Notes under the pieces: generated by a model | What the model was told of the DNA's origin: nothing | Seen by the model: the letters and a program-made list of their open reading frames with translations, nothing else | The model's database searches: none | Position numbers and translations under genes: made by a program | NCBI RefSeq assembly: GCF_000148525.1 | Contig: NZ_AEDU01000014.1 | Location: forward strand, 20,882-84,881 | Length of the DNA: 64,000 nucleotides | Origin: Streptococcus mitis SK564 | GTDB lineage: Bacteria > Bacillota > Bacilli > Lactobacillales > Streptococcaceae | Direction of reading: 5' to 3' | In this document: one piece after another, positions 50,237 to 63,483 of the stretch | Layout of the letters: each line of letters opens with the position of its first letter | Position numbering within the stretch: the stretch's first letter is position 1

Positions 50237-51724
50237 CTAGTCTGGCAAAATTCCGACCTGCTCTACAAAGCGCATAAAGGCTGCCTGTCCTTGTTCCGTC
50301 TGCTTGTAAACCCCTGCATCCTCTAGAACGCGTGCAAAAATATCACCCACAGAGTCCTTGACGACTTCAAGGGCCTTTTCTTTATCCGCTAGGTCTGGAT
50401 GTTGAGCTTTGAGCTGGTCTGCCCATTCCTGATGATAAGAGGCAACTGTATCCTCATCTCCCACGAGGTAGCTGGCGACTTGCTCCACTTCTGCTTTCAA
50501 ACGTGGCGGCAGAATAGCCAAACCCATGACCTCAATCAAACCAATATTTTCCTTCTTGATATGTTGGACATCCTTGTGGGGATGATAAATTCCATCAGGA
50601 TGCTCTAGCGATGTCTGATTGTCTCGCAAGACCAAGTCCAACTCAAACTGTCCATCGCGTTTACGGGCAATGGGTGTGATGGTGTGATGTGGTGTCCCGT
50701 CTGTCTCTGCCAAAATCTGCACTGCAGAATCTGAATACTGGCGCCATTCCTGCAAAATCTTATCAGCCAAGTTAATCAAATCCTCTTTGGAATCCGAGGT
50801 CAAACGTAGCACTGACATAGGCCACTTGACAATCCCAGCCTTGACCTGCTCAAAACCAGCAAAACAGAAAGTCTTTTGCAAGGGAGCCAATTCCATAGGA
50901 AATACGTGACGGCCTCCCTGATAGTGGTCATGAGTTAGAATAGACCCCCCCACAATTGGTAAGTCCGCATTTGAACCCGCAAAATAGCCCGGAAACTGCT
51001 CTACGATAGCCAGCAGACGCTCAAAACTCTGACGACTAATGGCCATGGGACGGTGCTGACCGTCTAAGAAAATACAGTGCTCATTAAAATAAGCATAGGG
51101 CGAATACTGGAATCCCCACTCCTGACCCGCCATTTCAAAACGGATAATGCGGTGATTGCTACGAGCTGGATGGTTAACCCGACCATGGTAGCCTTCGTTC
51201 TCTAGACAGAGCTGACACTGGGGATAATTGCTAGCTTGCACCAACTTGGCTGCCGCAATCTCCTTTGGATCCTTTTCAGGCTTAGAGAGGTTGATGGTAA
51301 TCTCAAGTTCTCCGTAGTCAGATGGTACACGATAAGCAATATTTTTAGCAATGGCCTTGAGCTTGATGTAGTCGTTTTTCTGGCTGAGCTGGTAAAAATC
51401 CGCTATCGCCTGCTCAGGAGATTGGGCATAGGTTTCCCAAAAGTCACGATTGACCTGACTTGGACAAGAGGTCACCAAGTCCATCAGTTCAGCACCGAGG
51501 ATTTCACGCGCAGTCTGACTATCCTCAATCGTCTCTAATCGAACCGCCTCCTCGACAAGCTGGTCCTTGAGCTCAATCAATTTATCCAGATTCGTCTCAA
51601 CTTCCAAAACACCTTCTCCCACTCGTGCCAAAACACGATTGGACAGGTAGATTCGATCCATTTCCTCAAATGAACTTTCAGTAATGACTTCTGTGATAAA
51701 TGCATCTAGAATTCCCTGACTCAT
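50237..51724 (-). CDS. galT: UDP-glucose-hexose-1-phosphate uridylyltransferase, GalT class II
   Basis: 495 residues, the long Gram-positive GalT type. [25 protein letters not shown] and the histidine-rich active site are visible. Transfers UMP between glucose-1-P and galactose-1-P in the Leloir pathway. Overlaps the HAD gene by four bases. No galE in this window. Confidence 0.95.
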   Translation of the reverse strand: MSQGILDAFITEVITESSFEEMDRIYLSNRVLARVGEGVLEVETNLDKLIELKDQLVEEAVRLETIEDSQTAREILGAELMDLVTSCPSQVNRDFWETYAQSPEQAIADFYQLSQKNDYIKLKAIAKNIAYRVPSDYGELEITINLSKPEKDPKEIAAAKLVQASNYPQCQLCLENEGYHGRVNHPARSNHRIIRFEMAGQEWGFQYSPYAYFNEHCIFLDGQHRPMAISRQSFERLLAIVEQFPGYFAGSNADLPIVGGSILTHDHYQGGRHVFPMELAPLQKTFCFAGFEQVKAGIVKWPMSVLRLTSDSKEDLINLADKILQEWRQYSDSAVQILAETDGTPHHTITPIARKRDGQFELDLVLRDNQTSLEHPDGIYHPHKDVQHIKKENIGLIEVMGLAILPPRLKAEVEQVASYLVGDEDTVASYHQEWADQLKAQHPDLADKEKALEVVKDSVGDIFARVLEDAGVYKQTEQGQAAFMRFVEQVGILPD

Positions 51725-52380
51725 TGATTCTCCTTCCTACTTTCTAAATAGTCTCTGACAGCATCTAAATCCTGAAAAACTTGTTCTGTTTTATTTAAGA
51801 AAGACTGTGCTGGCATTTTTAAGTCTGGAATACAAATAACTGGTATCCCAGCTCTATAGGCTGCTTCAATCCCTGCTTCACTATCCTCTAATACTAAGCA
51901 ATTCTCTGGTAAAACATTCAAATCACTACAGGCCTTTAAAAATATATCAGGGTAAGGTTTGCTTCGCTTTACATCTTTTGCAAAAACTAGATGGTCAAAT
52001 AGGGATAGTATACCATTGCTATCCAATATCATTCTAGCTCTAGATTCAACACTTGAAGTTGCTAAAGCGATTGGAATCCCTTCTCTTTGCAAAAAAGCAA
52101 GCAAACTTTTAGCACCTTTTTTTAAATTTACACCTTTGGTTAAAATTCGAGCCTCCAGTTCATAAACTTTTTCCAAGGTTTGGTCAAAGTTCCAAGGTAA
52201 ATCATAGGTATCCAAAAATCGTTGAACATTCTCCTCTTCCCTATGTCCACTGTATTCTCTAGAATATGTTTCTTCTGTGAAAGGAATTCCAAAATCCTCA
52301 AGCAATTCTTGATAAACTTTTAGAGAAATGATCTCAGTATCAGCTAATAAGCCATCTAAATCAAATATTACAGCTTCCAT
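51721..52380 (-). CDS. HAD hydrolase, beta-phosphoglucomutase-like
   Basis: 219 residues. Motif [12 protein letters not shown], motif II ALATSS, motif III lysine in KRSKPYPD and motif [12 protein letters not shown] are all in order, with a cap domain at about 17-80. Length and cap resemble phosphoglucomutase/sugar-phosphatase subfamilies. It sits between galK and galT, with a four-base overlap with galT, which is not the commonest gal layout. A sugar-phosphate phosphatase easing galactose-1-P stress is one possibility. Confidence 0.88.
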   Translation of the reverse strand: MEAVIFDLDGLLADTEIISLKVYQELLEDFGIPFTEETYSREYSGHREEENVQRFLDTYDLPWNFDQTLEKVYELEARILTKGVNLKKGAKSLLAFLQREGIPIALATSSVESRARMILDSNGILSLFDHLVFAKDVKRSKPYPDIFLKACSDLNVLPENCLVLEDSEAGIEAAYRAGIPVICIPDLKMPAQSFLNKTEQVFQDLDAVRDYLESRKENQ

Positions 52381-52391
52381 ATACTTCTCTC

Positions 52392-53570
52392 CTAGTCTAG
52401 GACGCGAGTGCCACCTGCAACTTCAGCGATATAGAAGCTTGGAGCGTATCCAACTACTTCCTCGTAGTGTTTTCCTACAGCTTCCTTAAAGGCATCAACA
52501 GTATCTTTTTGCACCAAGGCAATGGCACAGCCGCCAAAACCTGCTCCTGTCATACGAGCACCGAGAACACCTTCTTGAGCCCAAGCTGTGTGAACAAGGG
52601 TATCCAATTCCAAGCCAGTTACTTCATAGTCATGCTCTAGGGAAACGTGAGAAGCATTCATCAAGCGACCAAATGTGTCCAAATCTCCTGCTTGAAGGGC
52701 TGCTTGAGCTTTGAGGGTACGTTGGTTTTCAAGCACAGCATGGCGAGCACGTTTCAAACGATTTTCATCTTTAATCAGATAGCTATATTGGTCAAAGGCC
52801 CACTCATTCAATTCACCCAAGGTTTGAATGTCCAAAGCAACTTGCAATTCTTCTACTGCTTTTTCACACTCAGCACGGCGTTCATTATATTTAGAATCCG
52901 CCAATTCACGACGTTTATTGGTGTTCATAATAACAACGACATTGTCCTTCAAATCAAGTGGCACCAAATCGTATTCTAAAGTATTAGTATCTAGGTAAAT
53001 TGCACGTTGGTCCGCTCCCATACCGATAGCAAACTGGTCCATGATACCAGAGTTGACTCCGATAAAGTTGTTTTCTGTTTGTTTACCGATTTTAACCAAA
53101 TCCAAACGGTCTAGTTTTAAATCAAATAGATACTCTGCCACGACTCCTGTCAAGAGTTCCAAGGATGCAGAAGAAGACAAGCCAGCACCATTTGGGATAT
53201 TCCCATAAACATAAAAATCAAAACCTTTATCAATCACATGCCCAGCTTCTTGCAAGAAATGAAGAACCCCTTTTGGATAGTTGGTCCAGTTGTGCTCTTT
53301 TTCAAACTTGAGGTTAGTAAGAGGCACTTCGATGATACCCTTGTCTTCAAAGTTAGCTGAGTAGAAACGCAAGACTTGGTCGTCACGCTTACGAGCTGCA
53401 CCGTAAGTTCCCAAGGAAATAGCAGCAGGAAAAACGTGCCCACCGTTGTAGTCTGTGTGTTCACCAATTAAATTGATACGACCTGGTGAAAAGAAAGTTT
53501 GGTCTGCTTCTTGACCAAAAACAGCAAGAAAGTCTTTACGAAGAGCTTCAGCAGTAAGATCTTGTGTCAT
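52392..53570 (-). CDS. galK: Galactokinase
   Basis: 392 residues of the GHMP kinase family. [15 protein letters not shown], the ATP loop [15 protein letters not shown] and GAGFGG are complete. Phosphorylates galactose at C1. AAAGGAGAAA precedes the ATG at 53570. Transcribed divergently from galR with operator-like repeats between. Confidence 0.97.
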   Translation of the reverse strand: MTQDLTAEALRKDFLAVFGQEADQTFFSPGRINLIGEHTDYNGGHVFPAAISLGTYGAARKRDDQVLRFYSANFEDKGIIEVPLTNLKFEKEHNWTNYPKGVLHFLQEAGHVIDKGFDFYVYGNIPNGAGLSSSASLELLTGVVAEYLFDLKLDRLDLVKIGKQTENNFIGVNSGIMDQFAIGMGADQRAIYLDTNTLEYDLVPLDLKDNVVVIMNTNKRRELADSKYNERRAECEKAVEELQVALDIQTLGELNEWAFDQYSYLIKDENRLKRARHAVLENQRTLKAQAALQAGDLDTFGRLMNASHVSLEHDYEVTGLELDTLVHTAWAQEGVLGARMTGAGFGGCAIALVQKDTVDAFKEAVGKHYEEVVGYAPSFYIAEVAGGTRVLD

Positions 53571-53670
53571 ATGATTTCTCCTTTTACTGTCCGTTAAGTC
53601 ACCTTAACGTGTAATCGTTTTCTTCTATTGTATACAAGGGATTTCCCAAGGTCAATCCTTTTTACTAAAC

Positions 53671-53692
53671 TTTTACTAAACTATCAGTAAAA
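53671..53692. promoter_or_regulatory. GalR-type operator in the galK-galR region
   Basis: Arms TTTTACT and AGTAAAA are separated by eight bases (AAACTATC). A further half-site TTTTTACTAAAC lies just left (53659-53670). A -10-like TATGAT at 53703 faces galR. Confidence 0.7.
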
Positions 53693-53715
53693 AGCAGAAA
53701 AATATGATATACTAA

Positions 53716-54738
<1,023 letters not shown>

Positions 54739-54799
54739 AATTACAAAACGACCTCTAGCAAGGCTGTTTCTCTAATAATCTCTATGATTCCGCTCCAAC

Positions 54800-55657
54800 T
54801 CACACCTTTCGCTTATGTGCTTGGTGATTTTCTAGGTCAGCATCAACTTCAATGGTAACATTTTGAAAGCCACAATCTTTGAGGAAAATTCGAATAGATT
54901 CTTTACAAGTTTCCATATGCTCCATCTCTTTTAAACAAACATGGACAATGGCATTTTTTTCCAAACCATCCATAGTCCAGAGATTAAGCTGATTGATACT
55001 AGCGACATGGTCCAATTCTGCTAAATCCGTCTTAATCTTCTGGATATCTACTCCTTCTGGCACTGCATCGAGGAATATCTTGAGCGTGCTCCAAAAACGT
55101 GGAAGGGCTTTTGACAGAATAAAGAAGGAAATAGCAAGAGACAAGAGCGGATCAAGGATATACCAATCCGTAAATCGGAGAATAATTGCCATTAAAATGA
55201 CAGCCAGCCAACCAAGAGTATCTTCCAAAAAGTGCAGGCTGAGAATTGACTCGTTCTTTGTCTTTCCCTTACGAACTACTAGACTAGCTAGCACATTGAT
55301 ACTGACTGCAATAATTCCTAGCCAGAGAATCCCCTCATCATTGACCGGTTGTGGATGAAAGATTTTCGCTATATTTTCCAAAATGACCAAAACGGACCCT
55401 GTCATAAGAATCACAGCCGTTATCATGGCCCCTAAAAGGCTAAAACGCTTGTAGCCCAAGGTATAGTGGCTGTCTTCTTCACGATTGGAGATACTTTCCA
55501 AAAAGGCTGAGATCCCAATAGCAATCGCATCTCCCAAGTCATGCACCGAGTCAGCAAGAACTGCACTGGAACCAAACACTCCACCAGCGATAAACTCGAC
55601 AATAGCATAAGTCAAATTTAAGAAAAAAGCTAGCCAAACAGTATATTTTGCCTTCAT
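54800..55657 (-). CDS. czcD: Zinc-efflux CDF transporter CzcD
   Basis: 285 residues with six membrane segments and a C-terminal cytoplasmic domain. The metal site is built from SVHDLGDA and HFLEDTLGW (His-Asp pairs). CDF exporters of this type remove zinc (and cobalt) against protons. I chose ATG 55657, nine bases after AAAGGA; the first ATG at 55666 abuts that site. Divergent from sczA with a perfect palindrome between them, as in the known SczA-CzcD system. Confidence 0.93.
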   Translation of the reverse strand: MKAKYTVWLAFFLNLTYAIVEFIAGGVFGSSAVLADSVHDLGDAIAIGISAFLESISNREEDSHYTLGYKRFSLLGAMITAVILMTGSVLVILENIAKIFHPQPVNDEGILWLGIIAVSINVLASLVVRKGKTKNESILSLHFLEDTLGWLAVILMAIILRFTDWYILDPLLSLAISFFILSKALPRFWSTLKIFLDAVPEGVDIQKIKTDLAELDHVASINQLNLWTMDGLEKNAIVHVCLKEMEHMETCKESIRIFLKDCGFQNVTIEVDADLENHQAHKRKV

Positions 55658-55687
55658 ATTTCTCATTCCTTTGTTATAATAGATTTA

Positions 55688-55702
55688 TGAACATCTTGTT
55701 CA
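55688..55702. promoter_or_regulatory. SczA operator
   Basis: TGAACA-TCT-TGTTCA, a perfect inverted repeat, lies in the czcD promoter. A related shorter palindrome GTTCTGAAC is at 55761-55769, nearer sczA. Confidence 0.8.
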
Positions 55703-55789
55703 TTATCATTATCCACTAAAACTCAAAGAAAGGATAGAAGCAAAAGGTCAGCTTTATTCAGTTCTGAACAATTTGCCTCAAGTGTCCAT

Positions 55790-56326
55790 ATGACTAACAT
55801 TGACCGCCGTACCAGTAAAACAAAAAAAGCCATCTATCAAGCTTTTCTACAACTTTTGAACACTAAGGGCTACGAGTCCACTACGGTTCAGGATATTATT
55901 GATCTCGCAGATGTGGGACGTTCTACTTTTTACTGTCACTATGAGAGCAAGGAGCTGCTTCTGGACGAGCTTTGCCGCTACCTATTCCATCATCGTTTTG
56001 AAAGAGAGCAAGCCATTTCAACCGAAGATTACCTCGCCCACCTCTTTCTGCATTTTCAGAAAAATCAAGACCATATCACCAGTTTACTATTCTCCAAGAA
56101 TGACTACTTCCTCCGCCAACTCCAGAGAGAGTTGGAACACCACGTCTACCCCATGCTGGTTGATGATTTGAAAGAAGCACACCCAAGTCTGCCTGCTTCT
56201 TATCTCCAACACTTAGTTGTAACCAACTTTATCGAAACATTGACCTGGTGGCTCAAAAAAGGACAAGATTTCACAGAACAGGAAGTTGTCCAGTTTTATC
56301 TAGACCTTCTCATTCCTAAAAATTGA
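55790..56326 (+). CDS. sczA: TetR-family zinc-responsive regulator SczA
   Basis: 178 residues. The N-terminal helix-turn-helix VQDIIDLADVGRSTFYCHYE is typical of TetR proteins; several histidines and cysteines follow (HHRF, LEHHV). In pneumococcus SczA activates czcD in excess zinc and represses it otherwise. Identified by context and protein recognition. The ribosome site is poor (AAGTGTCC), and a long leader from the shared region is expected. Confidence 0.9.
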   Translation: MTNIDRRTSKTKKAIYQAFLQLLNTKGYESTTVQDIIDLADVGRSTFYCHYESKELLLDELCRYLFHHRFEREQAISTEDYLAHLFLHFQKNQDHITSLLFSKNDYFLRQLQRELEHHVYPMLVDDLKEAHPSLPASYLQHLVVTNFIETLTWWLKKGQDFTEQEVVQFYLDLLIPKN

Positions 56327-56492
56327 ATACAGAGTAGAGCTCAGTTGCCTTATTTCTTGGTTACTGAGTTTTTTATCTTTTCAACAACAAAAGAGGATCC
56401 GCCGATCCTCTTTTTCATAATATAAAATCCTTTATTATCAACTCTATCTGTTTTATCCCAAGACTTAAAACAGTACTTTCAAACATCTTTTC

Positions 56493-57299
56493 CTAGTTAG
56501 GTAAATCAGTATTCTGCTTAGCAGCCTTGCTCCATTGATACCACCCAACTAGACTGTTAATGAGATAAATTAGATATTTCCCTTGAATTTGCAGGCTTTC
56601 TCCCCACCAGAGATAGATAGAAAAGACATTGGTAGCTGCCCAGAATATCCATTGTTCACGATAAACAGCTGTCATGAGGATTTGCCCTACCCCATTGGTC
56701 GCATCTGTGATTGAATCACGATAGGGACGATTAGCACCAATAGACTGATAAATGAAGCCAAAGGCCAACCACCAAAGAACACTAATGGAAAGATACTTGG
56801 TCCAGCCCTTGCCATCCAGTTTACGTGCGACAAACTCCTGCTTTTCCTTCTTAAACTGTGCCTGATAAATCCAAACTAGAAGTCCAATCGGTTGCATGAC
56901 TGTGAAGTAAATTGTCGTCAACACCTCACCATAAAAGCCTTTCTGTAGGGCCAAAATAAGGTAAATAACAGAGTTAATCAAGCCAAAAAGATAATTACTT
57001 GCCCGACCTTCCGATACAAAGATAACACAGATAATCCCAGTTAGGCTACAAATCATCCCAATCCAGTCAACAATACGGTGTTCATAAATCAACTCCAGCC
57101 AGAGAGGAAAACTTCCTAAAACCAGCAAATAAAGCCACTGGGCAAAACTACGATGGGCAAAGAGGTCATCCCAGATAGCCTTCATAGTTCCTGAAAATCC
57201 TAAATCAGCCATCGCCGTAACCATACGACGGTAACCACCTGACATTTCACCTAAAGTTGTTTTGATATTTTCAATTTTCTTTTGCAAATAAGTATGCAT
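56493..57299 (-). CDS. pnuC: Nicotinamide riboside/mononucleotide transporter PnuC
   Basis: 268 residues with seven to eight membrane segments. FGLINSVIYLILALQKGFYG, NGVGQILMT and the W-rich WIFWAATNVFSIYLWW are typical of PnuC. Supports NAD synthesis by facilitated uptake. The second of two adjacent ATGs (57299) is preferred, five bases after AAGGAG. Upstream is a promoter at 57446-57473 but I could not identify a NiaR site with certainty. Confidence 0.92.
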   Translation of the reverse strand: MHTYLQKKIENIKTTLGEMSGGYRRMVTAMADLGFSGTMKAIWDDLFAHRSFAQWLYLLVLGSFPLWLELIYEHRIVDWIGMICSLTGIICVIFVSEGRASNYLFGLINSVIYLILALQKGFYGEVLTTIYFTVMQPIGLLVWIYQAQFKKEKQEFVARKLDGKGWTKYLSISVLWWLAFGFIYQSIGANRPYRDSITDATNGVGQILMTAVYREQWIFWAATNVFSIYLWWGESLQIQGKYLIYLINSLVGWYQWSKAAKQNTDLPN

Positions 57300-57445
57300 C
57301 ATTTCTCCTTTTGTTTTTAAAGAGCCGTGTCTAGATAGACTTTCGGACGCAACGCTCTATTAGATAATGAACTGTCTATACACAAGATTTCTAACCTTAG
57401 TCGACATGATCTGGAAATCTTTATTTGTTAAGTAGTTCACAACAC

Positions 57446-57473
57446 ATTATACACCTATTTTGTGAATAGTCAA
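57446..57473 (-). promoter_or_regulatory. pnuC promoter
   Basis: Minus strand TTGACT (57473-57468), 16 bases, TATAAT (57451-57446). TACAC and GGTGTA flank the core as an inverted repeat, a possible repressor site. The leader to pnuC is about 140 bases and otherwise shows no gene. Confidence 0.7.
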
Positions 57474-57555
57474 GTGTATTTACAGTAAAATTTTAGAAAA
57501 TCATGAAAATTTTCTCTTTCTTTCCATTTTAAGTGACATTCAGTAATTCTCACAT

Positions 57556-57590
57556 CAAAAAAGCCCAGACAAACTTATCTGAGCATTTTT
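57556..57590 (-). terminator. Terminator of the proV-proWX unit
   Basis: Minus strand GCTCAGA paired with TCTGGGC around TAAGTTTG, followed by TTTTTT, about 40 bases after the proWX stop. Confidence 0.85.
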
Positions 57591-57630
57591 CTATATAGTC
57601 GTTTAACCAAGTTGAGTTTAGCTTTTCAAG

Positions 57631-59872
<2,242 letters not shown>

Positions 59873-59886
59873 TCTTTGTCCTCGTT

Positions 59887-60087
59887 TTAAAACTTTCCTC
59901 GATTGATCAAGTCTTCTACCTTAGGCATGACTTCCTTATTGTCCCAATGCTCCTCAATTTTCCCGTTCTCTAAACGGAAGATATCGTCCTGGGCATAAGC
60001 AAGGCCATCAATCTGAGTCTGACCATAGCTAACCACATAGTTTCCTTGTCCTAAGAGTTGGAAAATAAAATCAAGAGTGGCCTTTAC
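59887..60087 (-). pseudogene. SnoaL-like protein remnant, 5'-truncated
   Basis: The minus strand reads KATLDFIFQLLGQGNYVVSY then QDDIFRLENGKIEEHWDNKE and ends GKF-stop at 59887. ENGKIEEHWD is the SnoaL/NTF2 closing pattern. A stop codon in frame just upstream (60090) and the lack of any start show that the N-terminal half is gone. It fills the gap between marR and proV. Confidence 0.78.
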
Positions 60088-60112
60088 TTATAAAAACCTA
60101 ATTTGATCTATT

Positions 60113-60556
60113 TTAATCCTCATTTGCCTTCTCTTTCAGATTTGCCAAAATTCTTTCTTGAAAGGCTTCAAATTGCCGAATTTCTTCCTCTGAAAATCCT
60201 TTGTAAAAAATCGTATCCAATTTCTGACTGACACGATGCCCCACTTCTTTCTGGGACTTGCCTAACTCCGTTAAAACTAAATACTTCTTACGCTTGTCTT
60301 TTCCACACGGACTAACAATTACAAGCTTTTGTTCCTCTAGCTTTTTGATCATAGTAGTCAGCGTATTATTCGCAAGCCCAGTTGCCAGAGCAATATCTGT
60401 CGCAGTTGCGCAGCCAGTTTTACTATTCCATAAAACCGCTAAAATCTTACCCTGTTCACCCCTATAAAGAGCCTCAGGATCTTGGGTCAGTAGCTTTTGA
60501 AAAATCCGCCCATTCAACAAACGAATATGATGGGCTAGCAAATGACTATCTTTCAT
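60113..60556 (-). CDS. MarR family regulator
   Basis: 147 residues. The recognition region reads TGLANNTLTTMIKKLEEQKL and the wing is SPCGKDKRKKYLVLTELG. Homologues occupy the same place upstream of proV in pneumococcus. AGGTGTCATG precedes the start. A perfect inverted repeat flanks its promoter, supporting autoregulation and probably control of the downstream transporter. Confidence 0.9.
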   Translation of the reverse strand: MKDSHLLAHHIRLLNGRIFQKLLTQDPEALYRGEQGKILAVLWNSKTGCATATDIALATGLANNTLTTMIKKLEEQKLVIVSPCGKDKRKKYLVLTELGKSQKEVGHRVSQKLDTIFYKGFSEEEIRQFEAFQERILANLKEKANED

Positions 60557-60570
60557 GACACCTCCAATTT

Positions 60571-60646
60571 ATTTCTATATCGATACGAATAAAAAACATT
60601 ATAATACTTATCATTCTAATTGTCAACTATTTCGATTTGGAAATAA
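60571..60646 (-). promoter_or_regulatory. marR promoter with flanking operator repeats
   Basis: Minus strand TTGACA (60627-60622), 17 bases, TATAAT (60604-60599). A perfect inverted repeat TATTTC-N6-GAAATA lies at 60629-60646 just upstream, and a related TATTTCTATATCGATA at 60571-60586 lies just downstream of the -10. Confidence 0.8.
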
Positions 60647-60655
60647 TTTTTCCCA

Positions 60656-60687
60656 GTAAAAAAATCTCCCACCCAAGGTAGAAGATT
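60656..60687 (-). terminator. Terminator of the O-antigen-ligase-like gene
   Basis: Minus strand AATCTTCTACC pairs fully with GGTGGGAGATT (two G-T pairs) around TTG, then a T run. Confidence 0.85.
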
Positions 60688-60701
60688 CTAATCTTATAAA
60701 C

Positions 60702-61895
60702 TTAATCCGTCATGTCCGATACCAACGTTCGATGTTCCAATGGAACACTGCACATAACTAGCAAGAAAATGAAACCTGACTGAATCCAGAAGAGAGCCAA
60801 GTCAAAGATTCCGTGCACAGCAACCACTGTAAGGAAAGACAGATAAAGACCGATAATCGGACGTTTCCCCGACTCCTGACTCATATCCATCATCAAGCGA
60901 ACAGGAGCAACAGAAGACAAAACTAATAAAATGGTCCCCACAATTCCGTAACTCAGAATCGTATCAATATAAAGGCTGTGAGCATGTTCATGATAAGGAG
61001 CATTTATCCGAGGATAAGAGTGCATGTAGGTCAATGGCCCTTCACCCCAGAAAGGATTTTGCTTAAATAAGGCCATCCCAGCATCCCATATAGAAATGCG
61101 TTCTTCCATAGAAGAGTCTAAAGTCCCCATCCGAACTCCCAAATCACTGGAAAAGAGGAAACTCAAGCCAATCGCAAAGACCCCAATACTAAGCCAAAAG
61201 GCCTTCCAGTTTTTAATGGTCGTAAAGAGATAAATAATGGCTCCAGCGATAATAGCAGGAAAGGCGGTTCGATTTTGAGTAAAGTTCAATCCAAAGAGAT
61301 TCACAAAGCCTGCAAACACACAGAATACTTTCAACCAATTCAACTTGGTCGTTGTAAACAAATAGAAGGCAATCATGATACAGAAACAACAAATAATTCC
61401 ATAATAATTAGGATTAAAGAAGGTCACCTCTGCACGATTCTGATGCCAGACCTGCATATTGGGTGAAAGAAAAGCATAGTTGAATTTCTTCACAATTTGG
61501 AAATGTTCTAAACTCGCAAAAGCAGCTGACAAGACGCTACCAAACAAGACGAGCTGCAAAATCAATCGAAAGAATTTATGTGATAAAATCGACTGATAGT
61601 GCAAAAAGAAAACAGTAAATAGAAAAATTCCTACTGAAGCCACAACTCCCATCCAATTTTGTGCAAAAACGGATATAACAGTACTATAGCCAAGAAAAAG
61701 AAGCAGCATCGGATGCTCCCCCATTTTCTGAAGAATACTTTTCATGTCTCCTGTAAAAATCAAACCGATAATATATAAACAGAATACAACTACAAAAAGA
61801 TAAAAGGGCAAAAAGATACTCAGGATAATTCCCAATAAAATCAGCTCTTTACTAGACAACCCTTTCAGCTTTTCAATAAAGCCTATTGATTTCAA
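60702..61895 (-). CDS. O-antigen ligase/polymerase (Wzy_C) family protein
   Basis: 397 residues with about ten membrane segments. The periplasmic loop contains WGEGPLTYMHSYP and the H-E-H segment YHEHAHSLYIDTI, typical of O-antigen ligase and polymerase enzymes. Gram-positive members polymerise or attach capsule, teichoic acid or other glycans. No glycosyltransferase genes are next to it, so the substrate is open. It has its own terminator and lies divergent from birA. Confidence 0.82.
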   Translation of the reverse strand: MKSIGFIEKLKGLSSKELILLGIILSIFLPFYLFVVVFCLYIIGLIFTGDMKSILQKMGEHPMLLLFLGYSTVISVFAQNWMGVVASVGIFLFTVFFLHYQSILSHKFFRLILQLVLFGSVLSAAFASLEHFQIVKKFNYAFLSPNMQVWHQNRAEVTFFNPNYYGIICCFCIMIAFYLFTTTKLNWLKVFCVFAGFVNLFGLNFTQNRTAFPAIIAGAIIYLFTTIKNWKAFWLSIGVFAIGLSFLFSSDLGVRMGTLDSSMEERISIWDAGMALFKQNPFWGEGPLTYMHSYPRINAPYHEHAHSLYIDTILSYGIVGTILLVLSSVAPVRLMMDMSQESGKRPIIGLYLSFLTVVAVHGIFDLALFWIQSGFIFLLVMCSVPLEHRTLVSDMTD

Positions 61896-62160
61896 AATGA
61901 ATCCTTTCTCTCCAAATCAGTTGATTCAGATAATAGTAAGCTACCCTTTATTGTACCACTTTTTTAGCAATTTGAAAACAAAGGAAACGTTTACTAGGTA
62001 AAAAAGGGGAGCAAAAATACTGATATTTCAAAACTCAATCTTAATGATTGTATTTTCTCTAAGAAAATCATGCCGTAAATAGTAGCCATATGTTAAAATA
62101 GTAGTAATAAAATATAGACTAGATTCAAATCATATACTATTCTTAAAGAAAGGAAACACT

Positions 62161-63096
62161 ATGAAATCCTACCAAGCCGTCTACCAAATTCTAGCTAAAG
62201 AAACCGATTATATCAGCGGAGAAAAGATTGCAGAAGAACTATCACTGACCCGAACATCAATTTGGAAAGCCATCAGGCGGCTAGAACAAGAAGGCATTGA
62301 AATTGATAGTATTAAAAACAAAGGCTATAAACTGCTGAATGGAGACCTTATTCTTCCAGAGATTCTAGAAGAAAATCTTCCAATTAAAGTCAGCTTTAAA
62401 CCTGAAACAAAATCAACTCAACTAGATGCAAAAGAAGCAATTGATTTAGGAAATGAAGCAAACACCCTCTATATAGCTTCCTATCAAACAGCAGGCCGAG
62501 GCCGTTTTCAACGCTCCTTCTACTCACCCCAAGGTGGCATTTATATGACACTCCATCTTAAACCAAATCTCACCTACGACAAATTACCATCCTACACACT
62601 ACTTGTAGCTGGAGCTATCTACAAAGCCATTAAGAACCTAACTTTAATAGATGTCGACATAAAATGGGTCAATGATATCTACCTCAAAAATCATAAAATT
62701 GGAGGAATCCTCACTGAGGCAATGACATCTGTAGAAACTGGCTTAGTCACAGATATCATTATTGGAGTAGGAATCAACTTTACTATTAAAGACTTCCCTC
62801 AAGAATTAAAAGAAAAAGCTGCTAGTTTATTCAAAGCTCCAGCACCTATAACAAGAAATGAATTAATTATCGAAATATGGCGTGCTTTCTTCGAAACACC
62901 AGCAGATGAGTTATTATACCTATATAAAAAACAGTCATTCGTTCTTGGAAAAGAAGTTACTTTCACACTGGATAAAAAAGACTACAAGGGACTTGCTAAA
63001 GATATCTCTGAAAATGGAAAACTTTTGGTGCAATGTGATAACGGAAAAGAAATTTGGCTCAATAGCGGAGAAATTTCACTCAAGAGTTGGAAGTAA
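62161..63096 (+). CDS. birA: Bifunctional biotin-protein ligase/repressor BirA
   Basis: 311 residues: N-terminal winged helix (ISGEKIAEELSLTRTSIWKA) and ligase core with GRGRFQRSFYSPQGG, KWVNDIYL and KIGGILTE. Attaches biotin to acetyl-CoA carboxylase; the DNA-binding domain suggests biotin-dependent repression elsewhere. AAAGAAAGGAAAC precedes the ATG. Single gene with a strong terminator. Confidence 0.95.
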   Translation: MKSYQAVYQILAKETDYISGEKIAEELSLTRTSIWKAIRRLEQEGIEIDSIKNKGYKLLNGDLILPEILEENLPIKVSFKPETKSTQLDAKEAIDLGNEANTLYIASYQTAGRGRFQRSFYSPQGGIYMTLHLKPNLTYDKLPSYTLLVAGAIYKAIKNLTLIDVDIKWVNDIYLKNHKIGGILTEAMTSVETGLVTDIIIGVGINFTIKDFPQELKEKAASLFKAPAPITRNELIIEIWRAFFETPADELLYLYKKQSFVLGKEVTFTLDKKDYKGLAKDISENGKLLVQCDNGKEIWLNSGEISLKSWK

Positions 63097-63180
63097 TAAT
63101 AAACTAGCACAACCATAAAAACGACAATATATAAAGATTTTAGCTTTAATGCAGCCCACTACAGTTGACAAAGAGCGCAA

Positions 63181-63230
63181 AAAAACTTCAGATGAGTAAT
63201 CCAATTAAGTTTTACAAATCTGAAGTTTTT
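63181..63230. terminator. Terminator after birA
   Basis: AAAAACTTCAGAT pairs with ATCTGAAGTTTTT around a 24-base loop; both strands have T runs. Confidence 0.85.
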
Positions 63231-63252
63231 ATTCTACTATTCTTAAAAATAC

Positions 63253-63273
63253 AAAAAAAGAGTTATAAACTCT
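63253..63273 (-). terminator. Terminator of the tRNA cluster
   Basis: Minus strand AGAGTT-TAT-AACTCT followed by TTTTTT, nine bases after tRNA-Ser(GCT). Confidence 0.88.
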
Positions 63274-63281
63274 CAATAAAA

Positions 63282-63369
63282 CGGAGAATAAGGGATTCGA
63301 ACCCTTGCGCCAGTTACCCGACCTAACGATTTAGCAAACCGTCCTCTTCAGCCTCTTGAGTAATTCTCC
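63282..63369 (-). tRNA. tRNA-Ser (GCT)
   Basis: 88 bases with a long variable arm. Acceptor GGAGAAT/ATTCTCC, anticodon loop with GCT, discriminator G as expected for serine. Last tRNA of the cluster. Confidence 0.95.
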
Positions 63370-63375
63370 AATTAA

Positions 63376-63449
<74 letters not shown>

Positions 63450-63483
63450 AAGTTAAAAACTTGGTAATTTGAACAAAGTTCAA

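Noticed and set aside
60585..60592. Perfect TACGAATA (ComX box) on the plus strand
   Set aside because: No plus-strand gene follows for 1.5 kb and the T tract seen at cclA is missing; about two chance occurrences of an eight-base word are expected in a window this size.
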